Below are positions 44,661-53,730 of a DNA stretch of 64,000 nt, piece after piece; the stretch's first letter is position 1, and every line of letters begins with the position of its first letter. The translations under genes were made by a program, and so were the position numbers. This DNA comes from Deltaproteobacteria bacterium (GTDB lineage: Bacteria; Myxococcota_A; Polyangia; Polyangiales; Houyiibacteriaceae): contig JAEPMI010000009.1 of assembly GCA_017644045.1 (NCBI GenBank), positions 248,001 to 312,000 of the forward strand, written 5' to 3'. The notes beneath the pieces are model-generated. The model did not search any database, was not told the origin of the DNA, and was given only the letters and a program-made list of their open reading frames with translations.

Positions 44661-46454
44661 TCACGGGTGCCAGCGGGGGAGGATGGGTTCGGCGACGCCG
44701 GTGGGGCGGGAGTCGGTGTCGAGGGAGCGGTGGAGGTTGGCCGGGGGGGTGACGGTGGCGTCGCGGCCTTCGGTGAAGTCCTGCTCGCGGACGATGGCGA
44801 GGTAGGCCTTGCTGAGGAGGCGGGCGCGCTCGGGGCTCGGAAGGAGGAGGGTGCCGATGTCTTCGGAGAGCGCGGCGAGCGCCTCGGGGCGGGGCTCGCC
44901 GTCCTCGAAGAAGCGCTCGATGACCTCGTCGTTGGCGCGTAGCTCGTCACCGGCGCGCGCGGTCTGCAGATAGTGGGCGTACTCGCCGAGGCCGTCGGCC
45001 CGCAGCGGCTCGGCCATGCCCTCGAGGCCACGCTGACTCGGGTGCGACCAGCCGCGCTGGAAGCCGTCGGCGCCGACCTTGCGGCCGAAGCTGAAGATGC
45101 CGTCGTCGGTCACGCCCACGCCGCCGTGGCAGCCGACGCAGAAGACCTGCTCCTCGAAGGTCTGCGGCCGCAGCTCGCCGCGCGCGTCCTCGATGAAGCC
45201 CTGGTAGACCCAGCCCTGGCCGTTGCCGATGCCATGCTCGACGTCGCCGGTGCCCGCGAGCTGCCTGAGCCGATCGGGGAAGTCGTCCTTCTCCTTCACC
45301 TCGTCGCCGGCACGCGCCTCCAGCTCCGAGTAGCTCCACCACGCGCGCTTCCGCGTGTAGCGCAGCTCCTTGAGCCGCGGTCCCCAGGCCACGCCACCCT
45401 CGGTGATGCCGAGGTAGCGCACGGTGTGCAGGAACTCGGTGCCTTCCGGGAAGAGGCCCGCGGCCAGGTGCACTTCGCCGGCCTCGAGCGCAGCCTTCGC
45501 CTGGCCGACGTAGCTCATCGTCTTGCCCCGGAGCGGCGCCCACTCGTAGGCGACGACCCGCGCCGTGCCGAGCTCGCCGTCCTTGTCGAGGTCGACGCCG
45601 AGCGCCGCTTCGTCGGTCGGCTCGATCGCCACGTCCCTGCGGCGGATGAGCGCTTCCACGATGGCGAGGTTGGTCACGTAGACCGAGCGATCGAACGCCC
45701 CGGTCTGGTCGCTTCGAAACGCCGGAGGCAAACGAATGAGCGCGTCGCCCATGGAGCCGTTGGTCGGCCAGAAGGTGCCCGGCGTGGGCACGTAGGCGAA
45801 CGCTCGCCAACCAGTGGGCGAACCGGACGGGTCGCGGTCGAAGCCCTGGTCGTCGAAGTCGAAGTAGGCGTCCGGCACGTAGCCGCCCCACCGGCCATCA
45901 CCGTCGAAGTCCCAGCCCGCCGGCACGTCCGCGAGCACGCGCGCCAGGGTCAGCCCTCCGTCCGCGTCGGTGTAGTTCGACACGGCCACGTAGGCGTCGA
46001 TGGTCGCGTCGTCGATCGCGGCGACGGCCTCGCTCCGGTCCTCGAAGAGGTTCGTCCAGTGGTTCTCGCGGGCGTACTCCGGGAAGGCGTGCTCGAGCTG
46101 CAGGTCGTGGTCGATCACGAAGTTCGGCGAGCGCGGCATCACGTGGCACGTGAAGCAGGGGTTGGCGGCGTCGCCCGTTTCGGTCTCGGTCGCCGTGTAA
46201 CACTGCGGCGGAATGTAGGCGGCGCGGTTCGTGAGCGTCCGACCGCGGAGGTCGCGCTCGGGTCCCGGACGTAGCCGGTCCTCGTCGGACTCCACCGGTT
46301 CGAGCACCCGCGGTGCCGACGCCATCACCGGCGGCACCGCGACCTCGCCGTCGCTGATCGCCCAGTCCAGCAGCAGCGCGGCACACAACGTGACCATGCC
46401 CAACGCCGCGAAGCGGACGGAGCTCAGGGCCTGCTTTCGTTCATCACCATTCAT
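44661..46454 (-). CDS. Exported protein with two CXXCH heme motifs
   Basis: The 597-residue protein has an N-terminal anchor (about residues 14-32) and two heme-c motifs, CFTCH (about 98) and CVGCH (about 440), far apart. The middle holds acidic, Asp-rich strands (DFDGDGRWGG, DLDKDGELG) suggestive of calcium binding. It is a probable periplasmic multi-heme-like redox protein, but distal Met/His ligands cannot be fixed. It follows the alkaline-phosphatase gene on the same strand, separated by two hairpins. Function is not established. Confidence 0.72.
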   Translation of the reverse strand: MNGDERKQALSSVRFAALGMVTLCAALLLDWAISDGEVAVPPVMASAPRVLEPVESDEDRLRPGPERDLRGRTLTNRAAYIPPQCYTATETETGDAANPCFTCHVMPRSPNFVIDHDLQLEHAFPEYARENHWTNLFEDRSEAVAAIDDATIDAYVAVSNYTDADGGLTLARVLADVPAGWDFDGDGRWGGYVPDAYFDFDDQGFDRDPSGSPTGWRAFAYVPTPGTFWPTNGSMGDALIRLPPAFRSDQTGAFDRSVYVTNLAIVEALIRRRDVAIEPTDEAALGVDLDKDGELGTARVVAYEWAPLRGKTMSYVGQAKAALEAGEVHLAAGLFPEGTEFLHTVRYLGITEGGVAWGPRLKELRYTRKRAWWSYSELEARAGDEVKEKDDFPDRLRQLAGTGDVEHGIGNGQGWVYQGFIEDARGELRPQTFEEQVFCVGCHGGVGVTDDGIFSFGRKVGADGFQRGWSHPSQRGLEGMAEPLRADGLGEYAHYLQTARAGDELRANDEVIERFFEDGEPRPEALAALSEDIGTLLLPSPERARLLSKAYLAIVREQDFTEGRDATVTPPANLHRSLDTDSRPTGVAEPILPRWHP

Positions 46455-46486
46455 CGTTCCGACTCCATGGAGACCGCCTGGATCCC

Positions 46487-46554
46487 CTCCGCCGGCCCAC
46501 CGAACGCGTCGATGGGCCGGCGGAGAGAACCGGCGCCGGATCGCTCCGGCGCCG
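46487..46554 (-). terminator. Two strong hairpins after the PhoX gene
   Basis: CTCCGCCGGCCCA pairs with TGGGCCGGCGGAG (46487-46499 with 46513-46525; perfect 13 bp, 13-nt loop). CGGCGCCGGA pairs with TCCGGCGCCG (46531-46540 with 46545-46554; perfect 10 bp, loop TCGC). They lie just after the phoX-like stop at 46566 and before the next gene's start at 46454. No T-run follows, as is common in high-GC genomes. Confidence 0.55.
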
Positions 46555-46565
46555 ATCTCGCGCGT

Positions 46566-48659
46566 TCACTCGATCGCCGGGAAGGGACCGACGTAGCCGT
46601 CGTAGGCGCGAGCCTCGTCGGGGCTCATCAGCATGTCGGAGTCCGACTCGCCGAAGGGGTGCTGGATGACCGACTTGAGGTACGCGAAGCCGTTGATGTT
46701 CGGGTACCAGTACGGCGAGGTGGTCTCCGAGCCGTAGGGCGTGGTCTGGATTCGGGTGAGCGAACCCTCGTAGACGTCGTAGGCCCAGATGACGTCGTTC
46801 TGGTGACCGGAGCCGGTGTCCTCACCGATGATGAGGATCCCGTGGCCGTCCATGAAGGTCACGTTGTCCGGGCTAGCGATGCCGTCGAGCGAGCAGCTGT
46901 TGTCCGGGTCGCTGTCGATGGGCATGCCGGCGACCACGCCGATGAAGCGCTTCGCGACGTAGCGGCTGCCGATGGCGCCGTCGTTGCCAGTGGGCAGCGC
47001 GTAGACGACGCCGCACTCGTTCTCCGGGAGACGGACGTGGTTCGGGCCCATCGCGTCGTTGCTGTGGCCGTCGGTCATGCCGCGCTCGACAGCGCTCATC
47101 GCGAGGTAGAGGGTCTCGTTCTCGAAGTCGTAGGTGATGCCCTCTTCCTTGCGGAGCTCGGTGGTGGCGCCGAGGTAGGCGGCCATGCGGGTGGTCTCGA
47201 GGCGCGACGCCAGGTCCTGCATGCCCGCGCGGACGCGGAGGCACTCGGTGCGGCCGCTGAGCGACGTGCGCATGACGGCGGTGAAGCCACCGGGGCAGTC
47301 GCCGGTGCCGGTCGGATCCTCGACCTCGAACATGTCGGAGAACTGCACGTCGTCGTCGTGAATGGCGTCGTCGACGAGGCCTGCGTCGACGCTGCCGGTG
47401 TCGAGCGGGATCCACTCGATGTCGGCGCGGCCGCCGTTGATGGTGCTGACCTGGTTCCACTTCATCGCGTAGAGCCGGCCGGAGCTCAGGTCGCCGGGCT
47501 CGTCGGCGACGAACATGAAGAGGCCGACGTTGGTGCCGTCGTCGGTGAGGTAGACGGTGCGCTGGTCGGGCATCACGTACGCGAGCTCGAGCGCCATGCG
47601 GCCCATCGCGTAGTGCTTGGTGACCTCGTAGTCGCCGGCGGCGTCCACGGCGACCTCGGTGGCGTAGCCGTGCATGTAGGGGTTGTAGACCGCGCGGACG
47701 TCGCCGACGGTGGCGTCGATGTTCGTGTCGCTGTCGGCGTCCGTGTAGATGTCGATGCCGTAGTAGCGGAACATCGGGACGGTGTAGCCACCGTCGGCGG
47801 CGCTGATGACGCTGAGGCTGTCGGCGTCATCGAGCGATTCCCAGGTGCGACCGTCACGCGGGTACTCCTCGCTGCCGAGGTGTGTGTTCCAGGGGGTGAC
47901 GCTGCCCGCGCACGGAACCCACAGACCGTCGACGCCCGAGAAGTCGATCGGGCGGGTGGCGATCGAGGTGAGCTCGCCAGTGGTCTCGTCCTGCTCGAGC
48001 TCGCTGAGGTACATGCCGCCGGGGCGAGACTCGAACTGGGTGACGCTGAAGATCCGGTCGCCCACGGGGAGGAGCGACGAGAAGTCCATCGAGTTGGAGA
48101 TCATCTCCGATCCGTCCTGCTGGAGGACCGGGTTCATCGACTGATCGACCATGCGGCCGAAGACGTCGGCGCCGTGGGTGTCGCCGCTGCGGTGCGTGGT
48201 GCTGTAGCCGATGGTGTGGTCGACGCCGTCGAGGGCGACGGAGGGCGACGCGAGGACCGCGCGCTTCTCCGCGTCGGTGCTCGGCGCCGCCACGCTCTCG
48301 AAGCGGGTGGCGACCGTGCCCGGCGGCATCGTGTCGCGAACGGTCACGTTGGTGCCGTCCTCGCAGCTGATCGTCTTGGTGCCATCGCCGTTGTCGGCGA
48401 CCGAGCAGCCTTCGCCGTCGGTCCCATCCGTGCCGTCGGTCCCATCCGTGCCGTCGGTGCCGTCGGTCCCGTCAGTGCCGTCGGTGCCGGGCATGCTGGC
48501 GACCGTCGCGGTGGTCCCGTCATCGCAGGTGATGGTCGCCGATCCGTCGGCGTTCTCCGCGACGGTGCAGGAGCTTCCCGCCTCCCCGTCGCAGCCGGCC
48601 ACCAGCGTCACGCCCGCGAGCGCGCCAGCGACCAAGAGTCTTCTGATCGTTCCATGCAT
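46566..48659 (-). CDS. PhoX/DUF839-family alkaline phosphatase-like lipoprotein
   Basis: The 697-residue protein starts at ATG 48659 (GAGGGAG about 9 nt upstream) with a signal ending at LVAGC. Two short Cys-containing modules (CTVAENADGSATITC and CSVADNGDGTKTISC) flank a Thr-Asp-Gly tract. The body is a DUF839/PhoX beta propeller with SPDNVTFMDGHGILIIGEDT and the late ...YEGSLTRIQT region. PhoX enzymes are Ca/Fe phosphatases, usually exported by Tat; here a Sec-type lipoprotein signal is seen instead. A candidate Pho box lies 70 nt upstream. A CXXCH gene follows. Confidence 0.82.
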   Translation of the reverse strand: MHGTIRRLLVAGALAGVTLVAGCDGEAGSSCTVAENADGSATITCDDGTTATVASMPGTDGTDGTDGTDGTDGTDGTDGTDGEGCSVADNGDGTKTISCEDGTNVTVRDTMPPGTVATRFESVAAPSTDAEKRAVLASPSVALDGVDHTIGYSTTHRSGDTHGADVFGRMVDQSMNPVLQQDGSEMISNSMDFSSLLPVGDRIFSVTQFESRPGGMYLSELEQDETTGELTSIATRPIDFSGVDGLWVPCAGSVTPWNTHLGSEEYPRDGRTWESLDDADSLSVISAADGGYTVPMFRYYGIDIYTDADSDTNIDATVGDVRAVYNPYMHGYATEVAVDAAGDYEVTKHYAMGRMALELAYVMPDQRTVYLTDDGTNVGLFMFVADEPGDLSSGRLYAMKWNQVSTINGGRADIEWIPLDTGSVDAGLVDDAIHDDDVQFSDMFEVEDPTGTGDCPGGFTAVMRTSLSGRTECLRVRAGMQDLASRLETTRMAAYLGATTELRKEEGITYDFENETLYLAMSAVERGMTDGHSNDAMGPNHVRLPENECGVVYALPTGNDGAIGSRYVAKRFIGVVAGMPIDSDPDNSCSLDGIASPDNVTFMDGHGILIIGEDTGSGHQNDVIWAYDVYEGSLTRIQTTPYGSETTSPYWYPNINGFAYLKSVIQHPFGESDSDMLMSPDEARAYDGYVGPFPAIE
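48415..48490 (-). repeat. Short tandem repeat encoding Thr-Asp-Gly
   Basis: A 9-nt period encodes consecutive TDG triplets (about seven) between two small Cys modules in the PhoX-like lipoprotein. Alternating GTCGGT/CCCATC-type units are visible. Such collagen-like tracts are flexible linkers. Length change would keep the frame because the unit is a multiple of 3. Confidence 0.7.
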
Positions 48660-48728
48660 CGAATTTGCTCCCTCGAATGGTTCGCTCGTCCGGGTCGTCC
48701 CGAACGCGCGGAGTCCTCCTCCACGCGG

Positions 48729-48746
48729 GTGACCTCGGCGTGACAG
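48729..48746 (-). promoter_or_regulatory. Candidate Pho box upstream of the PhoX-like gene
   Basis: Read on the minus strand the site is CTGTCAC-gccg-AGGTCAC: two 7-mers spaced by 4 nt, the architecture of PhoB boxes. The first 7-mer fits the consensus CTGTCAT in 6 of 7 positions, the second in about 4. It lies 70 nt before the ATG. No AT-rich -10 was found, so binding is inferred from position and spacing. Confidence 0.4.
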
Positions 48747-48930
48747 CTGGGTAGGAGATGCATGCTCGGCAGTGACGTTTCCGAGTCTGGTCCGGGCAGA
48801 GCGCACGAGAGCGTCGTTCACCCGATCGGGTGGCGACCTGGGGGCGACGTTCGTCGCGACCGGCGGGCGAAGGTGTCGAGCAGGCGACGCCGCGTGTGCC
48901 GGTCGCCGAGGGGCATGGCACCTTGCGTCC

Positions 48931-50562
48931 ATGGTGGGTGTGACCTCGATTCGCGCGGCGGTCGCCGCGCTGGTGATGGCCTCGGTCTGGTGGGTGGCGC
49001 AGCCCGCTCGAGCCTGCGGCGGGACCTTCTGCACGGTCGCCGCTCCCGTCGACCAGGCGGCCGAGCGTGTGGTGTTCGCGGTCGACGAGGCCGCGGGTAC
49101 GACCGACATGATCGTGCAGGTCCAGTACGAGGGTGCCGCGGCGGAGTTCGCGTGGGTGGTGCCCCTCGCCGTCGTGCCCGTGGACGGCTCGATCGCCACC
49201 TTCCCGCAGGAGGGTCTCGACCTCTTGGCGGGCGCGACGGCACCGACCTTCCGCTTCTCGTGCACGGGCGTGCAGCTCGCAGCACCCGACGTCGACGCGG
49301 GGGTCGACACCGAGGCTTCGCTCGTCGACGTGCACGCCTTCGAGGAAGTCGGTCCCTACGAAGTGGCCGTCGTCGAGTCCGACGAGCCGCAGGCGCTCGT
49401 GCAGTGGTTGCGAGCCAACGGCTTCCGCGTGTCGGCTCCGATGGAGCCCTTCATCGCGGAGTACGTGAGGCTCGGCATGAAGTTCCTCGCGCTGAAGCTC
49501 AACAGCAGCTCCAAGGTCGGCGACATCGAGCCGCTGAGGCTGACGCTGCCGGGAACCACGCCCTCGATCCCGCTGCGGATGACCGCCCTCGCGGCCGAGC
49601 CCGAGATGAGCCTGCAGGTTCACATCCTGGGCGGCGTTCGCTACGTGCCCGCGAACTGGCCCGAGCTGACCGTGGACCCGAACCGGCTCCGCGCGGAGCT
49701 CCTCGACATGGAGACGTTCACCGTTCGCTGGAGCTGGCCCAAGTTGATCGCCGAAGCCGTCGACGAAGCGGGCGGACGAGGATGGGTCACCGAGTCGGCG
49801 TTCCCGGTGGCCGACCTGGAGACCAGTCTCGCAGGGATGGCGGACGACGAGCCCGGACTGGCCGAGCTCCGGGAGCTCGTGGCCGGGCACCGCATGGTGA
49901 CTCGGCTCGCCACCCGGGTGTCACCCGGCGAGATGACCAGCGACCCGATGTTTCGGCGCTCGACCGACGGGGACCGCCCACGCCTCTGGGACGTCGAGAC
50001 CGACTGCGCCGAGATCGCATCGCCCGCCCCATGTGACTTCGCGGCGTGCGGCGAGTTCGGCACCTGTGCCGAGGTCGAAGTCAGCATCGACGGAGCGGTC
50101 GGGGCGACGGCTGGCTGCGCGTGCCTCCCCGGCATGACCGCGCGCACGACCATGGACCCCTATGGCGTGGCCACCGTCTCCTGCATCGACACCCGGATGT
50201 CGTTCCTGAACCCCGGCGACCGGGAGACGCCCGACGCCACGCCGCTGCCGGACGCCTGCGCGGGTTTCGACTGTGAGGCGGGCACGTGCATCCCGATGAA
50301 CGGCACGCCGACCTGCGCCTGCGACACCGGCTTCGTGGCGGTCGGCACGATGGACACGGAGACGCGCGAGCGGACGACGCGTTGCGTGGCGCCGGCCGAG
50401 CCGGTCGACCCGGCGTTCTACGATCGTGAGGGGCCGGGCGAGCTGGTCTTCTTCCCCTCGGCACCGCCGTCCTCGAGTGGCGGCTGCGCAGCCGCCGGCG
50501 GTGGGGCTACGGCGTTCGCTCTCGTCGGGCTCTTGCTCCTGGGGCTCCGCCGCCGACGGTGA
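48931..50562 (+). CDS. DUF2330 protein with EGF-like part and MYXO-CTERM-like tail
   Basis: The 543-residue protein starts at ATG 48931 with a signal peptide cleaved after PARA. The mature end CGGTFCTVAAPVDQAAERVVF is typical of DUF2330 proteins. The DUF2330 region covers about residues 25-350. Two EGF-like Cys clusters follow (CDFAACGEFGTC, and CAGFDCEAGTC at about 445), then the tail SSSGGCAAAGGG, a helix and RRRR. The tail suggests surface anchoring by the myxobacterial sorting path. The gene is divergent from phoX, with a 271-nt region between them. Function of DUF2330 is unknown. Confidence 0.85.
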   Translation: MVGVTSIRAAVAALVMASVWWVAQPARACGGTFCTVAAPVDQAAERVVFAVDEAAGTTDMIVQVQYEGAAAEFAWVVPLAVVPVDGSIATFPQEGLDLLAGATAPTFRFSCTGVQLAAPDVDAGVDTEASLVDVHAFEEVGPYEVAVVESDEPQALVQWLRANGFRVSAPMEPFIAEYVRLGMKFLALKLNSSSKVGDIEPLRLTLPGTTPSIPLRMTALAAEPEMSLQVHILGGVRYVPANWPELTVDPNRLRAELLDMETFTVRWSWPKLIAEAVDEAGGRGWVTESAFPVADLETSLAGMADDEPGLAELRELVAGHRMVTRLATRVSPGEMTSDPMFRRSTDGDRPRLWDVETDCAEIASPAPCDFAACGEFGTCAEVEVSIDGAVGATAGCACLPGMTARTTMDPYGVATVSCIDTRMSFLNPGDRETPDATPLPDACAGFDCEAGTCIPMNGTPTCACDTGFVAVGTMDTETRERTTRCVAPAEPVDPAFYDREGPGELVFFPSAPPSSSGGCAAAGGGATAFALVGLLLLGLRRRR

Positions 50563-50665
50563 GCCCTCTCGGGTCAGGTGGCCGACCCTTCAGAGCCTGG
50601 ATCGCTGTCGGGGGATGCCTACCGAGGTGCGGGCTCGAGCTCCAGGTGCCCGGCCGCCGCGTGAC

Positions 50666-52645
50666 TCAGCGCTTCTTGCGGCCGGCGGGCTTGCCGCCGC
50701 TCTTGGGGACACCGGCGCCGCGACGACCGGTGCGACCTCGGCGGGACTGCTTGCTGCGCGTGCGCCTGCGCTTCTCGTGGATGGAGAGGCTGCCCTTGCC
50801 GCGGGCGGGTGGGATCAGGTGCTTGTCGCCCGAGCCGATGAGGTCGTAGCGGCCGGCTTCCTTGAGCGCCTCACGGGCGAGGTCGTGCTGGCTCGGGTCC
50901 CAGTACTGGAGGAGCGCCTTCTGCTTCCGCTTCTCGCGGAGCGAGCGTGCCGTGTAGACCGGCTCCTGCGTGAAGGGGTCGAGGCCGGTCACGTACATGC
51001 TGGTCGCCATCGACATCGGGGTCGGGATGAAGTCCTGCACCTGCCGCGGGCGGAGGCCGCGCTTCTTCAGGTAGCGCGCGAGCTGGATCATCGAGTCCAT
51101 GGTCGAGCCCGGGTGACCGCTGATGTAGTAGGGCACCAGGTGTTGGTCGCGGCCGGCTTCTTCCGACGCGCAGGCGAACATCTCGGCGAAGCGCTCGTAG
51201 GACTCGGCGCCGGGCTTCTTCATCTTGTCGAGGACGTCGTCATCGACGTGCTCGGGGGCGACCGAGAGCTGACCGCCGGTGTGGTGCTCGGCGAGCTCCT
51301 TGGTGAACTCGGGGCTGCGCTCGGCGAGGTCGTAGCGGACGCCGCTGGCGATGAAGACCTTCCGCACGCCCTTCTCGCCGCGGACCTTGCGGAGGAGCTT
51401 CACGAGCGGCTGGTGGTCGGTGACCAGGTTCTCGCAGACGCCGGGGTGCACACAGGAGAGACGCCGGCACGCCTTCTCGATGCGCTCCGACTTGCACTTC
51501 ATCTGGTACATGTTGGCGGTCGGACCGCCGACGTCGCTGATGACGCCCCGGAAGTCGTCCATGCGGCGGAGCTGGCGCACCTCGCGGAGGACCGACTCCG
51601 CGCTGCGCGACTGGATGACGCGGCCCTCGTGCTCGGTGATCGAGCAGAAGGAGCAGCCCCCGAAGCAGCCGCGCATGGTCACGATCGAGTGCTTCACGGT
51701 CTCGAACGCGGGAATCGGATCGCGGTAGCTCGGGTGCGGCGCGCGCTGGAAGGGCAGGTCGTAGAGCTCGTCCATCAGCTCGGTGTCGAGCGGCTCGGCC
51801 GGCGGGTTCAGGTAGATCGCCTCGTGGCCGTGCTGCTGGAGGATGGGGCGCCCGTTGCCGGGGTTGGTCTCCTTCTGGAACGCGCCGCTCGCCTGGCTGA
51901 ACGCGGCCATGTCCGTCTTGACGACCTTGTAGCTCGGTAGGTGGATGGGCTTGCCGTCGCGAATGAAGCGGCTCGGCTCGAGGTGCTCCCACTCGCCCTT
52001 GCGTCGGACGTGGCCGGTGCCGCGGATATCGCGGAGGTCTTCGAGGGTGGCGCCGGCGGCGAGGCGGTCGGCGACCTCCCAGACGGGGCGCTCGCCCATG
52101 CCGAAGATCAGGAGGTCGGCCTTGGAGTCGAGGAGGACCGAGCGTCGGATCGAGTCGGACCAGTAGTCGTAGTGGGCGATGCGGCGGAGGCTGGCCTCGA
52201 TGCCGCCGAGCACGATGGGCACGCCCTTGAAGGCCTGGCGGCAGAGGTTGGCGTAGACCACCGAGGCGCGATTGGGGCGCTTCCCGGTCTGGCCGCCCGG
52301 GGAGTACTGGTCGTCGCTGCGGACCTTCTTCTGGGCCGTCAGCTTGTTGAGCATGCTGTCGAGGTTGCCCGCCGTGATGCCCACGAAGAGCCGCGGCTGC
52401 CCCATCACCGTCAGGTCGTCGGTCGTATCCCACCGGGGCTGACTCACGATGCCGACGCGGTAGCCACGAGCCTCGAGAAAGCGCCCGATCAGCGCCGCCC
52501 CGAAGGCCGGGTGATCCACGTACGCATCCCCGTTCACCAGCAGGATGTCGAGCTGGTCCCACCCCCGCGCGTCCATCTCACGCCGCGACGTCGGCAGAAA
52601 GTCCACCGCCGCATCGCGCTTCTTACCGAGGGCCACCAAACTCAT
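50666..52645 (-). CDS. ygiQ: YgiQ-family radical SAM protein (UPF0313)
   Basis: From ATG 52645 the product has 659 residues. It shows the YgiQ order: an N-terminal conserved domain (WDQLDILLVNGDAYVDHPAF), the VVLGGIEASLRRIAHYDYW-type segment, the radical SAM cluster motif RGCFGGCSFCSI (Cx3Cx2C, about residue 310), and a C-terminal segment with DPFTQEPVY. A Lys/Arg-rich tail (about 620-659) is added. These enzymes are cytosolic, bind a 4Fe-4S cluster and cleave SAM; the substrate of YgiQ is unknown. An upstream ATG at 52681 would extend it into the repeat region. It is convergent with the DUF2330 gene. Confidence 0.92.
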   Translation of the reverse strand: MSLVALGKKRDAAVDFLPTSRREMDARGWDQLDILLVNGDAYVDHPAFGAALIGRFLEARGYRVGIVSQPRWDTTDDLTVMGQPRLFVGITAGNLDSMLNKLTAQKKVRSDDQYSPGGQTGKRPNRASVVYANLCRQAFKGVPIVLGGIEASLRRIAHYDYWSDSIRRSVLLDSKADLLIFGMGERPVWEVADRLAAGATLEDLRDIRGTGHVRRKGEWEHLEPSRFIRDGKPIHLPSYKVVKTDMAAFSQASGAFQKETNPGNGRPILQQHGHEAIYLNPPAEPLDTELMDELYDLPFQRAPHPSYRDPIPAFETVKHSIVTMRGCFGGCSFCSITEHEGRVIQSRSAESVLREVRQLRRMDDFRGVISDVGGPTANMYQMKCKSERIEKACRRLSCVHPGVCENLVTDHQPLVKLLRKVRGEKGVRKVFIASGVRYDLAERSPEFTKELAEHHTGGQLSVAPEHVDDDVLDKMKKPGAESYERFAEMFACASEEAGRDQHLVPYYISGHPGSTMDSMIQLARYLKKRGLRPRQVQDFIPTPMSMATSMYVTGLDPFTQEPVYTARSLREKRKQKALLQYWDPSQHDLAREALKEAGRYDLIGSGDKHLIPPARGKGSLSIHEKRRRTRSKQSRRGRTGRRGAGVPKSGGKPAGRKKR

Positions 52646-52689
52646 CGCAGCCCCCCACCCTGCACCCACCGTGACCCCCATGCAACGAG

Positions 52690-52967
52690 GGGGACACTCC
52701 CCCCCTCGTGATCCCCAACGAAAACAGGGGTCTCCAAACGCAAAATGAAAGTACCCCCGGCCGGACCTTCCAGAGGGGGCCCAGCGAGAGTGTTTTCATT
52801 TTGCGCTGGGACGACCCTATTTTCGCGGGGGATGCGGAGGGGGGGAGTGTCCCCAGAACTTTTGGGGGGTTTGCGCGAGAGTGTTTTCATTTTGCGCTGG
52901 GACGACCCTGTTTTTGCGGGGGATGCGGAGGGGGGGAGTGTCCCCAGAACTTTTGGGGGGTTTGCGC
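52690..52967. repeat. 91-bp tandem repeat with an inverted diverged copy
   Basis: Two consecutive copies of a 91-nt unit (52784-52874 and 52875-52965) differ at only two positions; both contain TGTTTTCATTTTGCGC and GGGGGAGTGTCCCC. A third, more diverged copy lies inverted at about 52690-52756 and contains CGCAAAATGAAAG and GGGGACACTCCCC. The 91-nt period is not a multiple of 3, so reading through copies changes frame and coding is unlikely. The stretch of 316 nt between the YgiQ and CHAP genes is largely this element. It is a candidate dispersed, non-autonomous repeat. Confidence 0.7.
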
Positions 52968-53717
52968 GTCGCACCGGAGGTGCGGGTTTGGGTGGCGGTG
53001 TTGGTGCTGGGCTGGGCGGGGAGCGCTCGGGCGGACAAGGCTTGCCGTGAGGTCGACTGCTCGGGGCACGGGGTCTGCGTGCCGGAGGATGGGCGGGCCT
53101 ATTGCCTCTGTGATTCGGGGTTCGTGGCGGAGGCGCTGGAGTGCGTGGCCCGGGCTCCGGGGCCGGTGCCGAAGGTGGCGGGGGAGCAGATCGTCGCGGT
53201 GGCGCGCGAGCAGGTGGGGCGAGAGCTGCCGACGGTCGGGCTGGAGCAGCTCGAGTATCCAGGGGCGCTCCAGGACCACCTGGCAATCGACGAGCTCTGG
53301 TGCACGGACTTCGTGGCCTGGGTCTACCGCGTGGCGGGCGTACCCCTCGGCGGCGGCTACGAGGGCGGCTGGCTCGTCACCAACAACCGCGCGCTCCGGA
53401 TCTACTTCGAGCGTCGCGGGCTCTGGGTCGGCAAGCGGGACCCGGGCTTCGCCGACTTCGTCCCCGCCCCTGGCGACTACGTCCGCATCCGCACCCGCAC
53501 CTGGGGTCACAGCGCCATCGTCGATCGCGTCGACGAGGACGGAACGACCCTCCACATCATCGAAGGCAACGCCCGCGGCGTGGTCCGGGCCACCGCCTAT
53601 CGGAATTTCCGCACCCACCCGAAAGTCGACGGCTTCGGCATCATGACCGACCCCAAGCGCCGCCGCGTCTGGCGCGCGCCGATTCTCGAGCACTGGCGCC
53701 GAGCACGGCACCGCTGA
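52962..53717 (+). CDS. Secreted EGF-like/CHAP-domain protein
   Basis: The start is uncertain: TTG 52962, GTG 52980 and GTG 52992 are all in frame, and a signal peptide ends at GSARA in each case. TTG 52962 lies inside the tail of the repeat. The mature part has an EGF-like Cys module (CREVDCSGHGVCVPEDGRAY) and a CHAP domain with nucleophile Cys in ELWCTDFVAWVYRVAG and His in TWGHSAIVDRV. CHAP enzymes cleave peptidoglycan peptides or amide bonds. It is likely exported and acts on cell walls, its own or prey. Confidence 0.72.
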   Translation: MRVAPEVRVWVAVLVLGWAGSARADKACREVDCSGHGVCVPEDGRAYCLCDSGFVAEALECVARAPGPVPKVAGEQIVAVAREQVGRELPTVGLEQLEYPGALQDHLAIDELWCTDFVAWVYRVAGVPLGGGYEGGWLVTNNRALRIYFERRGLWVGKRDPGFADFVPAPGDYVRIRTRTWGHSAIVDRVDEDGTTLHIIEGNARGVVRATAYRNFRTHPKVDGFGIMTDPKRRRVWRAPILEHWRRARHR

Positions 53718-53730
53718 TAGGCTCCCACCC

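Noticed and set aside
52690-52967. CRISPR-like array
   Set aside because: Only two adjacent 91-nt copies and one inverted copy, no short regular repeats with unique spacers, no cas genes.
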